Shown: in pieces, positions 1 through 60,200 of the stretch | How positions within the stretch are numbered: the first letter of the stretch is position 1 | Layout: every line of letters starts with the position of its first letter | Assembly (NCBI GenBank): GCA_963922205.1 | Contig: CAWUHX010000309.1 | Coordinates: 62,001 to 126,000 of the forward strand | Length of the DNA: 64,000 nucleotides | Origin: Romanomermis culicivorax | Taxonomy: Eukaryota; Nematoda; Enoplea; Mermithida; Mermithidae | Direction: 5' to 3' | Made by a program: the position numbers and the translations under genes | The notes under the pieces: model-generated | Seen by the model: the letters and a program-made list of their open reading frames with translations, nothing else | The model's database searches: none | Told to the model about the DNA's origin: nothing

Positions 1-330
1 TTTAGGTCAATTTGTCTTCCTGATACGGAATATGAGAAGGGCCACTTGAAAAAATCGTTACCACTTGAAAACATTTGTTACCCCATGAAAAATCGTTACC
101 TTCAAACATGATGCACAACATTTTTTCAAGATGCATCGCAAAAATTTCAGGATGCTTCGTAAAAATTTCAATATGCATCGTAATAAAATCAAGATGTAAG
201 GGTTTTCCGATACGAATTTCTTTTCAAGTGCATCGCATTTTTCAAGATAATATAAAAAAACAAGATGTCATCTTGAAAAAGATCAAGATGACATCTTGAA
301 AAAAATGGACGGCACACCGAAGGATGACAA
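1..330. repeat. Degenerate minisatellite with palindrome
   Basis: AT-rich sequence in which the phrase TCAAGATGCATCGCAAAAATTT recurs in imperfect form (for example near 128, 150 and 172). At about 261-302 it passes into a fold-back made of AAGATGTCATCTTG and AAGATGACATCTTG, each nearly self-complementary. No coding signal. From 331 to 953 I see nothing beyond ordinary AT-rich DNA. Confidence 0.5.
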
Positions 331-953
331 TTTCTGACACTAGCCAATCAAAGGCGTTGCTCCGCTGTTTATAATAACGGGAGCCCAATTTTTTTATATT
401 CACAAGCATTTAATGAAAATCATACTTTAAACAAATACAGACCCCCTATTTGTATTTCTGCGCTTTTCTGAAATGAATCGCGTGATCATCATGGTGACAT
501 ACTCGCTCATTATCACATGTTGGAATTCACAAGAATAAAGCTTACTGATGTGAATTGTCGAGTTTTTTTCCAATGGTACTATTTTTTTGAGACTGACTTC
601 GATTCATTTTGTCACGTGATATGCATAACAACAACTGCTCTTTACATCCTAAATGTCACGTCTATCTACAACACTTTTTTGGTCACCAACATTGATTAGT
701 TAAGTCACGCAATGTACACAGTTGTGTCACGATCGCATTATTGATTACGTGTTCAAATTCGCGACAATTAATGACTTAGAGGCTGTTGCTTTTTGTTTCT
801 CTGCGTCTTTATTTTTTTCAGTTACTGGCCTTGAAGCTCATTGAACCCGTGGTGTGCTCTGCATCAACATCCATGTTTACTTCGCAGGCTAGAACTTCCA
901 AGAATCAGAATCTTGTAGATTGATTTGGTTACAACTAATAGTTGATTTTTTAA

Positions 954-6840
<5,887 letters not shown>

Positions 6841-7629
6841 CCTTCACCGTGCGTCATTTTTTGTCGCATGTATTATTTTCTATCATTTAAGAAATTTTTG
6901 AATTTTTTCGGCTGTCTGATTTATCTTTGGGTTTGACGTTATTATTGTCTGGTTAAAAAATATCACACATTTAATGTGGAATTTTTGACTGAAATGTATT
7001 TAAAGCATAATTTCTGCAATAGAACGAGAGTTTTCCAAGAAAACTGAATTCTAATTTTTACAACTTGCGAAAATCAGGCATAGGAAAAAGATGACGATAA
7101 GTACTTCAAACTTGAACTAACATAAACCAAGTTTACACCTAGATAAAAATTTCATCTGCATTGAGAGCAAAATTTCAAAGCTCAATTATCGGGCCGTCCA
7201 TAAGTCATGTAGAAAGATGATATTTTTCTTAATCTTACCTGACTAAGCGCTTGCAGCCATATCACTAGAAAATCTTTTTTTTCAAAAAAAATTTCCAGGT
7301 CGGCATCAGAGATGCTCGGCCAAAATGTTTCAGGTGGTAGGATCTAGAAAGAAAAATTCAAAAAAAATTAGGGGAGGGCGTAAAAATATCTGTAAAAAAA
7401 TGTGTAAAAAAATTGACAAAAAAACTGACTTTTTGGAAATTTCTAAAGGTTTAGATATGGGTGAATGATCGCCTGGGTTATATGGGGCTCCAGGTGGGAT
7501 GTTTTATTTCCTACCCCCTATGTTCATCGATGGTCGGCACGACAGCGAGTTTTTCTAGAAAAACTTTTTTGTAAAATGCCTTTTGTTAAGAAATAGGCGA
7601 AAAAACTGTTTATACCTTCACCACTATCC

Positions 7630-7880
7630 GTCCACTGACTATAGTCCATCTTTTCCAAATAAGCCTCACAAGGAGAAATAATATGCCCATACAAACGACG
7701 AACAACCTACGTACGTGGTCGCCTTTTTTTCACATTGACTGCAACAGTTAGGACTATAACCTCAAAAAAACGAAAATATTGGCTTGCGATGCATGGTCAT
7801 CTCCTGTTTACGGATTTCTTTAGATTTTTTTATCTTCTGATGCTCATCTGAAAAGGTGTGCAGTATAACGGTTATGATTG
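7630..7880 (+). repeat. Dispersed repeat family C, copy 1
   Basis: Shares the ordered phrases GACTATAGTCCAT, AACCTACGTACG, GCGATGCATGG and GATGCTCATCTGAAAAGG with segments near 27935-27990, 30830-30990, 49433-49660 and 55840-56030. This is a dispersed non-coding repeat of unknown class. The rest of 6841-10829 shows no recognisable gene. Confidence 0.5.
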
Positions 7881-10829
7881 CCGGGTTTAACAATTCATAA
7901 AAATATTGAACATTTCTAAGCGCACTAACACTATTCGTATCAATGTACGTACAGTCAAGGTCATTTATACTATATGCACGAACTTTTTTGAGACAATGAC
8001 ATAATTTTCAATCTAATATTCCAATAATGAAGATGGGGTGATGAAAATCATTTAATATCAAACAGCAAGATTTCCGTTCCATACCGATAGGCTGAGTTGT
8101 CCAGAACAGTATGGATTTTATGCACTGAATAGCGTGCTGCAAATGTCTTCTTGATCCTCAGTGCTAGTGAGCATAACTTATGACTTCCACAGTGTGACAA
8201 ACTTTCTTTTGCGAGCTCCACCGATTGGGCTATTCATGGAGATGCTTAAGAATGTGCTTTTGGCGCCTAGACCACAAAACTTTTGTACCCTCAATGCCTT
8301 GACAAATTTAACCTTTCAAACTTTGGAGCATTCATTTTATCTAGAAGGTTAAAAAAATTAACTTTGGAGCATTCATTTTATCTAGAAGGTTAAAAATTAT
8401 TAAGGAATTAATCTTTTTCAATTCGTACGAGTCATCAACTTCGTAATTTAACACGAGTTAACCCTAAATCGCCTCTATGCATAGGGCCCATAGATTTGGG
8501 CACACGACAAGCATTGACACTGTCCTTGATGGAATTTTTCGTTTCCAAATAGCGTCTAATTTAAAGCTCTTCATTCTGTTTTGTATTTATGTTTGATGCG
8601 GTTATGAGCCGTCAAAGTTCGATGAGAGTTTTGTTGACTACAGATTCTGTTGCTGGTCTTGATATACGGTGGACATATAAAATTACGTGACTTGTGTGTT
8701 TTCAGATTTATTGTTATTAAAGCAGAACATTCAGAATGCGATCATTTAAAACAAATGTCATCTTTATCGTCCCCTATAGCACAATACTTTTTCTAACATC
8801 AATCTTCAACTCAATTTGACACATATTTATCCCAGCTTTTCACGCAGGCAGTGGCTTTTTTGCGTTGTACAAGTTTTTGACATGTTACTCGTTATATTCT
8901 CATTGGTGTTTTTTTCTGTCACTGATTCATTATGTTCACATAACAAATAAACAATTTGACATAATTTTAATTGTGCTGACACTACTGCATTTTTTCACTT
9001 TTTTTGCTGCGGTCTTGGTAATGAGTTCATTAGTTTGGGTAACCGGGAAGCCTAAAGCTAAAATCTCTCCCTATACATTGATAATGAGGAGAAATCTTTC
9101 CATTCACCTCTATAATGTAATAGAATTAAAGTAAACCTCGATGTGGATAAATTATGTTTTACATCATTTTTATGCAAATCAGTCTCCAGCATCCAATATA
9201 GTTACGAAACAATCTTTTTCCTGCCTTATATTGATTGTTCGTTTCATCGAATAGCGCCTGATGAGTAGAGGCGACTAACCAACTGCCGCCATTTTCTACA
9301 GTAAATGCATGATGCTCTTCTCACACCACTCTACTTTTGTTCGAGATCTTAATGGTTTCCATATCGACACTCGAAGTATAATGTGAGTAATTTTTGCCGT
9401 GCTTTGCGTGTGTATGTTTGAAAAATGGCAATCGTATTGAGGGAAGCCAGATGTAAATCTAGAATGAGGACAATGAGTTTCCCTGAAAACATTCAAAAGC
9501 CAAGTGCTATATAATTTTGGTTAGATGGCTGTATACATGTGTAACAGCCAAAGTCTGCTGCGGGTCACGCTAAAAGCGGGTAGGTGGACTTTTTCTACTA
9601 GAGCATCCAAATCATGCCCATACACTGGTCTCACATATTTAGCAGGTCATTTAAGCAGATGAAATGTGAAAGGTTTCTAATGATACATCTAATTAATATG
9701 TATATGACCAATAAGTTTTCGATCAATACTCGAAAGCTCCATACATCATGCCGAAATTGAACGCTTTTCAAGTTCTGATAAATCAAGGCTGAGTCGAAAA
9801 AACCCGAACCGACCCGATTATGCCTGTTTTCTTAGGAATCGCAACAATCTGAGCCAATCGATTTGAATTTACTTTGGAAAAGAAACCTTTACCATCTTGG
9901 GTAGCGTCTGGTAATTTTTGAAGGATTTAAGAGACAACGTCTGAGAAAATTAAGCTTCTTATACAGAGAGCTGTAATAAGTAAAAAATTAACCCTGCCTG
10001 AAAATTACATATTTGGAGTTACCTGGTGCGTTAGGGATGAAAATAATATTCATTTCGTCTGATTTTCAAATCTCGCATAGTTAAAGTAAGAAAAAAATGG
10101 AAGATTTTCGATTTTTCCGAATTTTGACCCACACTTCTTTTAATTTTTGCCGGCTTAGGTGCATTAGATCTTGTGTTCTGTAAATTTACCCAATATTAGG
10201 TCATCAATGCACTACAATTTACTGTAAGATTTATAAATGTGTAGTGCTCATTGGGAATACAGCGGTGCTCGAAACATCAAATGTTGAGAGCTTTTTCATA
10301 AAAATCACTATATGTGCTGCTAAAGCTCAGGAGCACCGAATAGTTTACGATATCTTCTACCTGCCGACAAAAATTTACGGAAATTTATGAACTGATATGG
10401 GGTTGCACGACACGGGCTTTAAACACCATCTTATAATTTCATTTTTTGATAGTTGCTACCTCCATTGTGAAACTATCACAGCTTTACAAATTTCAAAAAA
10501 GTTAATAAGTTTCGTATGCTGAATATTAAGATAATTCCCAAAGTGTATGAAAAATAAAACCTGCATGGCTACAGTATCCCAAAATTAGAAATTTCTGAAT
10601 TTTTTCACATTTCTTTTCATCTATTTACAAGAATTGAGATGTATCGGCCCAGGCATGAAGTAACTTTTTTATTGACCGTTCATTAGATAGGGAATACAAT
10701 TCTCCATAAAATGGTACAAAAAATATTTCCGAATTTTTCATTTTGCACTTCTTATGAAATTTTAGAATGTCAAAAATGAGACAGTAGAAATAGTCAGAAG
10801 GCTGGCTTCCTTCCAGGAAAATGACTATA

Positions 10830-11568
10830 CAGGGTGAGCCAAAAAAAGGCGACCGATACTGACTTTCATAGCTTTCAAATGGGTGAAGCTTTTTCAATGC
10901 AGTTTGCTGCCGTCGATAGATAAATTATCTGGCATAAAAACTGCACTGTTTCAGTCAGATTGCTCGAGTATTGGCTAAGTAGAATCAAAAATACAAAATG
11001 TCAATTTTTACGCAAATAAATTCTGAGAAATTGGCAAAATCAACATGTTTTACAACAGAAAGGTACAATAGATCTAATCATAAGAATAATATAACAGCTG
11101 GAAACTACAAGAGCGCCGTTTCAGTATGTTCTACTTTCTGTTTCACTAATAATTCTAATCGCTTTCCTATCTGGTCAATGACAGAATTGATTTGTCTTTG
11201 ATTTTGCTTTTTTCCAATTTCAAAACAAAAGCTGTTGATTTTGGCGAAATTTTCCCCATATTTATACAAGAAGTTGATGACTTTAAATTACGCGTAACTT
11301 ACAAATCTGGGTGATTTTTTGAGTATTATTGTATGTAAACATCTTTACAAAACTTTTTTTACAATTGGACAACTTTTACTTTTTGAAAAATGACCACTTT
11401 TACTAAATTTATATTTCTACAGTAACCATAAGCGCTAGGAGCATAAATGTTGCCTCCTGTAACAAAAACAAACAGGGCATTCTAATGCAGCAATCCGCAC
11501 TAAAAAAGCTTCATTGGTTCGAAAGTTATGGAGGTCAGCACCGGTCGCCTTTTTTTTGGCTCACCCCG
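10830..11568. mobile_element. Non-autonomous mariner-type element
   Basis: The left end reads TA then CAGGGTGAGCCAAAAAAAGG; the right end is its reverse complement, ending GGCTCACCCCG then TA. Inverted similarity extends about 80 bp inward (GACC...GCTGACTTTCATAGCTTTC against GAAAGTTATGGAGGTCAGC). TA target duplication plus a CAGGG(T)-type terminus is typical of the Tc1/mariner superfamily. At 739 bp it contains no transposase, so it needs an enzyme from elsewhere. Confidence 0.85.
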
Positions 11569-11995
11569 TATGTAATGAATCTCAGAAGGACCGAAAATTT
11601 TTCTACAGAGTGGATGGATCATAATGTCTCCCAGTTGCCTATAAAAATGACCAAAGTTCGTATAATACTAGGGTGTTTAATTTACCAAAAACTGTTATTT
11701 ATTTTAGTCAATTAATTTCGACTTTCAATTATTTATCAACAAAACTTGTTTTTTCTCGAAATTTTATGTTGAGTTTTTTTAAAGTTTTGAAGCAAATCCG
11801 TGTAGAATTAATTACTTCGCATCTATAGAATCTGGTGATATAGTGTTAGGTTATTCATATCTTCTATTCATCTTTCTTGCCTAAATATTCTACTTAAGCA
11901 GAATAGTAGTACTGGGTTCGTTGGTTTTCACTGAGCCGACTTGACTTGCTTTACGTGACTGGAAATTTGCAGCTTGCTGCCACATTAGAAATTCC

Positions 11996-12153
11996 CCCAG
12001 CTGAGCTGCATCTTAAGCTGTAGCTTAACTCTATATGTTATAAAATTGCCGTTAAGCTGTAGCTCAGCTGCGGCTTAACTCATGCACACAAAACATATCG
12101 AGGAAGCTAAGCTGCAGCTCAGCTGAAGCTGTTTCTTTGATGAAACCGACCCC
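11996..12153. mobile_element. Partial MITE rich in AGCTGAGCTGCAG
   Basis: About 158 bp of alternating palindromic AGCTGAGCTGCAGCTTAA blocks ending in TTTGATGAAACCGACCCCG, the reverse complement of the GGGGCCGGTTTCATCAAAG end of the intact copy at 49063-49417. One terminus is missing. It sits about 200 bp upstream of the receptor start codon, so it lies in or next to the presumed promoter/5' UTR. Confidence 0.7.
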
Positions 12154-12282
12154 GTTTAGTTCTATCTAAAAACATGATTCAAAACCATATATCGAAATTT
12201 TCGACGAAGTTTGAGATATCTGAAGCTTGCTTAAAATTATCCCAAAACGTGACCACTACCATAAAAAACTATCTCTTTGCAG

Positions 12283-54792
<42,510 letters not shown>

Positions 54793-54911
54793 TGAATTAT
54801 TGATATTGATGCAGGACTAATTGATAAAATTTTGTATACTATGTTAGTAAATATACCTGAAGGTTAAATTGTGAATTTCACAGGGATTAGGCATCCGAGT
54901 GTAGATAAAAC

Positions 54912-55010
54912 CCAGAACTGGATTCGCGTTCCGACAAACGCTGGTGGACAGGGTGTGTCCACCAGGATTCGTCTGAACTGAAGTCTGCCGTCGGAACCAA
55001 CAAATTCTGG
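54912..55010. repeat. Nested three-tier inverted repeat in the receptor 3' region
   Basis: Three perfectly complementary pairs, nested: CCAGAA (54912) with TTCTGG (55005), GTTCCGAC (54928) with GTCGGAAC (54990), and CTGGTGGACA (54941) with TGTCCACCAG (54956). The spacers between tiers differ in length and sequence on the two sides. It lies 120 bp after the stop codon, so probably in the 3' UTR. It may be a structured RNA element or a tiny fold-back transposon. Confidence 0.75.
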
Positions 55011-55186
55011 AGTAAAGTTGATGGCCCGACTAAAATAAACGGCGAAAATTCCTGGGCTCGGAATAGTTCAACCTATTTTTTACCATATAAAAAGCTCAGC
55101 AATCATTTTTTTCTGCAATACTGGTTAAAATTTATCCAGCAAAACCACTTCGTTGGTGAACTTTTATTGTTCGCTGGCGAAGGCAA

Positions 55187-55192
55187 AATAAA
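55187..55192 (+). terminator. Candidate polyadenylation signal AATAAA
   Basis: AATAAA about 395 bp after the receptor stop codon. An alternative AATAAA lies at 55034-55039. Neither has a strongly GU-rich downstream stretch, so the true 3' end is undetermined. Confidence 0.35.
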
Positions 55193-55280
55193 GTTCAACA
55201 GTGAATACTAGCATGCTTTCTCATGCTGAAAATTGTAACAATATATTACGTATTAGGCTTTTTCTATATCATATTTGCTA

Positions 55281-55510
55281 TTATACTCCATTTTGAAATG
55301 AACGATGCAGCGAGGTCGTAGCCAAACATTTACTGAAAAAAGGTTCGCTGACTAATGGATAAATTTTTTCTCCTTGACGCGGAGTCTTTGATGATCACTC
55401 TTTTCAATCATTTCAAGATTATCGAAATTGATTTCTTGATCTGCAGTCAGGCGGAGTTTCCCGAAACTCCACCCGCTGTATCGGTCATTTCAAATTGAAT
55501 GGAATATAAG
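55281..55510. mobile_element. Family D MITE
   Basis: Left TATACTCCATTTTGAAATGA followed by CGATGCAGC; right the complement of TATATTCCATTCAATTTGAA followed by ATGACCGATACAG. A 230-bp element with inverted ends; relatives lie near 26855-27480 and 21760-21960. Confidence 0.7.
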
Positions 55511-55839
55511 GATATTCGTTGGTGTGCTGTATAGTTAACTCCGCATAATGCAGTTAGCCAATGTATCGGCACGAATCTTCCTAGTGTTAGAGTAATTCTA
55601 GATATTTTTGAAAAAAGTTTCTCTAGCTGATATCAGCAAGTTCAACTCTACAAAATGGCATGTTTAAGCTACGCGAAACATTCCTCCCTTTTCAGAAGTT
55701 ATAGCATAGGGGCGAGCACCGGTCAAAGGTATTATCATGGTACCTCAATCTCCTTCAAAAAAATTCTGGGTTTACAAATCATTTTGTATAGTATTTTGAT
55801 GATGCTGAGTTCCAATATCTTAAGGGCCAGACGCGAGGT

Positions 55840-56030
55840 ATTGCAAGGCAGAAAGATGTTCATGCAAATAATAAACAACCAGCGTATACAGACATCTTTT
55901 TTTCGGATTGACCGAAACATTAGTGGAACAAATTGAGAAAAAATGATTTCGGCTAACGATGCAGGTTTATTGTCTGCTCATCGATTTCTAATGGTTATTT
56001 TGCTTTCGGAGACTCATCTGAAAAGGAATG
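55840..56030. repeat. Dispersed repeat family C, 3' flank copy
   Basis: AGATGTTCATGCAAATAATA, AACAACCAGCGTATACAGAC and GATTTCGGCTAACGATGCAG match the 49.5-kb copy closely. The rest of 55511-56756 is AT-rich with no recognised feature. Confidence 0.55.
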
Positions 56031-56756
56031 CACTGTGTTGAATGGAAAGTGTTTCAACAGAACTAAAAGTCAGCCGTTGCAGCGAAACGATGAAAGCATG
56101 TTGTTAAACATAGAAAAATTAGTGAGCATATTACTGTTGATGATGGCAAAAAGTTTCTCGTCCATGAGTAATAAACAGAAAGACTGATAGTTTTCGTTAA
56201 TAATCTGGCCAAATCGTCAAATATTTATCAATAGGTGCTAACACAATTCTATTCCACTGAAAAGAATACGCATGACATTATCTCTCTGATTTAGTTTGGT
56301 GGAGAAATTGAGTGTTTTCATGTAACGTAACAGCGTGTAAGAAACTGTTCTTTGGGGTAATAAAAATTTATTGAACCTCTTCTTTGATTTTTGCTAACTG
56401 CGTGATTTCTGAACTCGATTTCCACATTCCATAGCAATGTCATGCGAAAATAAGTTGCATGAAGTATAGTGTGAAAATGTCCTCAAAGATTCTGTCACGT
56501 GCTGACGGATTTCGTTGAACATCACGTGATGCACATCACAATTTTTCATTATGTTTTTCATTACGTTTTGTGTTACAGTAATTTACATCAATTTTGCGTT
56601 TCGTTTTTATACTTTTTACATGCAATTTATGTGTGTACTTTTTTGTTTATTTCTGTTGCTTTTGCGCACTTTTATTTCTGTTTCGATTTATTATTTTCAA
56701 TCACACACGTAGACTACGGTATGTACCCGCTAGTCAAGAATTTCCGTTAGAGATAA

Positions 56757-57041
56757 GCTCTTCGAGCTCATCGCTGTAATTAGAGCACAACGTGCACTTC
56801 TTATCAGTAAAAACTAGGGACGTTTCGCAATGTGAAATGACTAGTTGGAAATTCTCACTAGTGACGTTCCTATGTTAAGCATGGAGAGTGAAAACTCGCC
56901 CCAATGCTTAACGTTGTGAACTGGAAAATGTCTATGTGATCATAGGCATCTTCTGCAACGATTTCCGCTGCAGAAGTTAGCTTGGGGGAGTGTTAACTCT
57001 GCCCAAGGCATACTGTAGTTTATGGAGCCCTTTAAAAGGGC
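56757..57041. repeat. Cluster of eight short inverted repeats
   Basis: Consecutive perfect stems: GCTC/GAGC (56757), GCAC/GTGC (56785), ACTAGT twice (56839, 56857), GTTAAGCAT/ATGCTTAAC (56874 and 56904), CTATG/CATAG (56932), CTTCTGCA/TGCAGAAG (56950 and 56969), CTTGGG/CCCAAG with inner GAGT/ACTC (56981-57007), and GCCCTTTAAAAGGGC (57027-57041). Such density is not expected by chance. It overlaps the putative LTR start. Confidence 0.7.
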
Positions 57042-57218
57042 ATGTTTTGTCTTTTTGTCACTCATTATTGGGCCTAACTGGTTTTTCGTTTAGCCTTTGC
57101 ATCTGCATTCGCCATCGTCGATATTTTATTATATTTTGTTATTGTCAACTGCGCTTTGCCGTACATCGAATAAATTAGCATATTTGTGCCCTGGCCTACA
57201 CATACTCGTTACCCTACA
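56991..57218 (+). mobile_element. Possible 5' LTR of the downstream retroelement
   Basis: Begins TGTTAACT, ends CCCTACA, with TTTAAAAGG about 40 bp in and AATAAA about 50 bp before the end, the order expected of a short LTR. Only one copy is in the window and I do not recognise a tRNA primer-binding site after it, so the boundaries are a guess. Its position upstream of a gag frame is the main support. Confidence 0.3.
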
Positions 57219-60200
57219 GTAACCCGACCGTAGGAACCCGTCCCCGTCGCCGTTAATTGTAGAACCCGTCGTCCTCACCCAGGAAACGTCCGTTACCGCC
57301 GCCTGCCGATCAGCAGCCGCTGAACCTCACGCCGAATCGCCCGGATTCCCATTCCTGTACATCACCATCCGTAGGACCCCAGTTTGACCCTGAACCCATT
57401 GCCCAACGCGGAGTAATTTGAGAAGAGGTGTCGTAAGTCTTCTCAGGGGTTATTGTTGTTGAGGGTATATTTGTGGGAGTCTCCCCTAAGCTAGTTTCCC
57501 CCGGAAGTACCCTCAGTTAAGAAAGCCCTCAGACCCTTAAGGTCAGGGCCAATAAGGGGATTTAGGTTAACAATCGGGTCCCCTACAGTACGCCATTCTT
57601 TGAATGGCACCGTCCCGCATTCCGGTGAATGAGAACTAGGGATTGGCACCCCCGACCCGGCCGCATTGTCCATTATTCTACAGCATTAACCCTAGGACAA
57701 GGCCAAGGTACACCATAGGTTTACCTGTGGTAGTACCAGCTGGGTTGGGTTCCCGAAGTAGAAGACCATAACGGAGCCACCCAACGAGGTCACAGCATGC
57801 CACTTTCAGTGACATGGCCATATTGCCTATGGGATATGGTATGGGTTTCCCATTAATGTGGCTGATCACCACTTTGTTTAATGTGACATGGCTCCCAATT
57901 TCTACTTAATGTGACATGGCGAGGCTGGAAAATCGACCTTTAAGTATGACTTCACAGTCCTTGGGAACGAACCTTTTACCCTTTTGAGTGAGCTACCTCT
58001 TTCAATTAGGTAAATTTTCGGTTTGAATAGGGGAAACCTCCATCAGATCATTAGAATCGCCACTTGAGTATGGAAACCTCTCTCAGGTCTGCTGATTCGC
58101 ATTCCGAGTGGGATCACTGACCCTTAGGATGAAATTTTTGCCCTCATGTAAGTGGATACCCCCGTAAGAAGGTACACTGCCCCTTAGGTCGGAATAGGCC
58201 CTTATATTCGAGTTTAACGCCAACTCAGATAGCACCGCATTTGAGTAATGTTTAATTACTGTAGGTCGGGATCTGCCCCATGTGTGATTAATTTAATGAT
58301 TCTTGCGCGTAAATTAATGCCTTATGAGTACAGTAACTCCCGTAAGCTTTAATTCATCCACTGGTGTCAATTTTTCCCCAGATTTAATCCCCAAGAGTCA
58401 TAAAATTCCCAGGGTTGAGTAAATAGGGTCCTCTGAGCGTCATTTTTTCTGTTCCTTCCATTTTTTTTCCCTCTTCCATTTGGGCCTCCATCCACTGTGT
58501 GTGATCGGATAGGTTACTGTAGCGCTGTAGGCCTTTTGGTTACAGTACGACTGCGATTTGCACGTACTCTAACTACAGTATACCTGGGTACGGGTACTTG
58601 AGTATCACAGCCCATGAGGTTTTCACAGCCCCTGAGGGTTTCGGGATCTCCGATCACGAGATACAGTACACCCTCCACTCTTGATTCTGGACATCAAGTG
58701 TGGTCCTGATTTGTTATCTGTGTCGGGTATGTGTGTCAACACACTCTTTCAAACTTTTTCTTATCTTTCACTGAGCACTAGCCAAGTTGCTCATTTTTCC
58801 GGCCAAACAAGCCAAAATTTTACTATTGACACATATAACACCGTACTTAGCAGATCACATTGCTTATCTTACGGGTCTCAAATTTTATTTTATTTACTTT
58901 ACTTTTTATTTCTCGGTCTTCTATGCGTAGCGTGTGACCCAATTATAATAATTTTTCACCCAATAAATTTTCTTATCTCAAAAATCAACTCAAATAAAAA
59001 CTAATAACCTATTTTTTTTCTCTCTCTCCCTTTTTCTAAACAAACAAATCAAAATTTATCCTTTTTCCTACCAAAAACAAACAAAACATTCTCTTTTCCA
59101 CTTCTATTCAAATTTATCAAAAACAAAACTTTTTCTTCACCGGTCAAACATACGTCTTAGTTGGCAAACCTTCAGTAGGTCATTGTTATTATTTTTTCCA
59201 CTACTGCACGGTCTTCTTCTCTTTTCTTTCTCTCTCTAGGTAGTTGCACCTGGTGAGGATCTTACCGATCATGACCACTGACGTCAGCAAAACTACTTAT
59301 TGGGTTGTTGTTCTGAGGTGATGTGTCTCGAGCGACCCTACCTCTGACGTCCGCAACTACCTCACATGCTGCTGTTGCACTGAGGCGTGACTTGGGGGGT
59401 CATGCCTCTGACATCAGCAATGGCCGCATAGCATGTGGCCATTAAGGGGTTGATGGTTCTCCGTGTCCTCCCCCTGCGTCTGCAACAGCTGCATCCCTTG
59501 CTGTTGCTTTAAGGGGTGGGTGGCCCTCCGGCTCTACCTCTGATGTCAGCAATGGCAATGTAACAGGTTGTTATTGCGGGATGGTGACCCTATGGCACTG
59601 TTTTTCTGATGTCTGCAACAGCAGAGGCTCGTGTTGTTGCACTACGATTGGTCGGCTATTCCGACTTCAGTCCTTGACGTCAGCAACAACAATGCATCAT
59701 ATTGTTGTACGGAGATGTGAGGCCTTACAAACCGCACATCTGGCGTCTGCAACAACTGCATCTCATATCATTGTCCCAGGATAACTGAGACTCAGCTATT
59801 ACCTTTTGATGTCAGCAACGGCGATGCTCCGTGTTGTCATAGCAAGGTTGCTGGCCTAGGGCTCTATCTACTGATGTCCACAATGATAAGTCTCTATTCC
59901 AGTATCGGAATTAAGACTTTACAGTCTTATTTTGGCATCAGCAACGGCCATGCCCCGTATTGCCGTAAGAAGTTTGTAGCCGTAGGCCCTTACTTCTTGG
60001 CGTACATACTGCAATATGAGATTATGGCACTTACATCCCAGTCACCTGAGGTCAGCACCCAGTGTGTGGTGGTGTATATCACATCTTTTGACGTCAGCAC
60101 CAGGTTACTGTGGGTTTCCACGATGCCACTTGAGTCCTAGGTGATGATTGGAGTATTACTTTCTCACCTACGGCTCTTGTTTGAGGGTTGTGTCTGTGTG

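Noticed and set aside
59279..60120. CRISPR-like array, because of regular spacing
   Set aside because: Units are degenerate, spacers are not unique sequences of fixed length, and the context is an animal retroelement.
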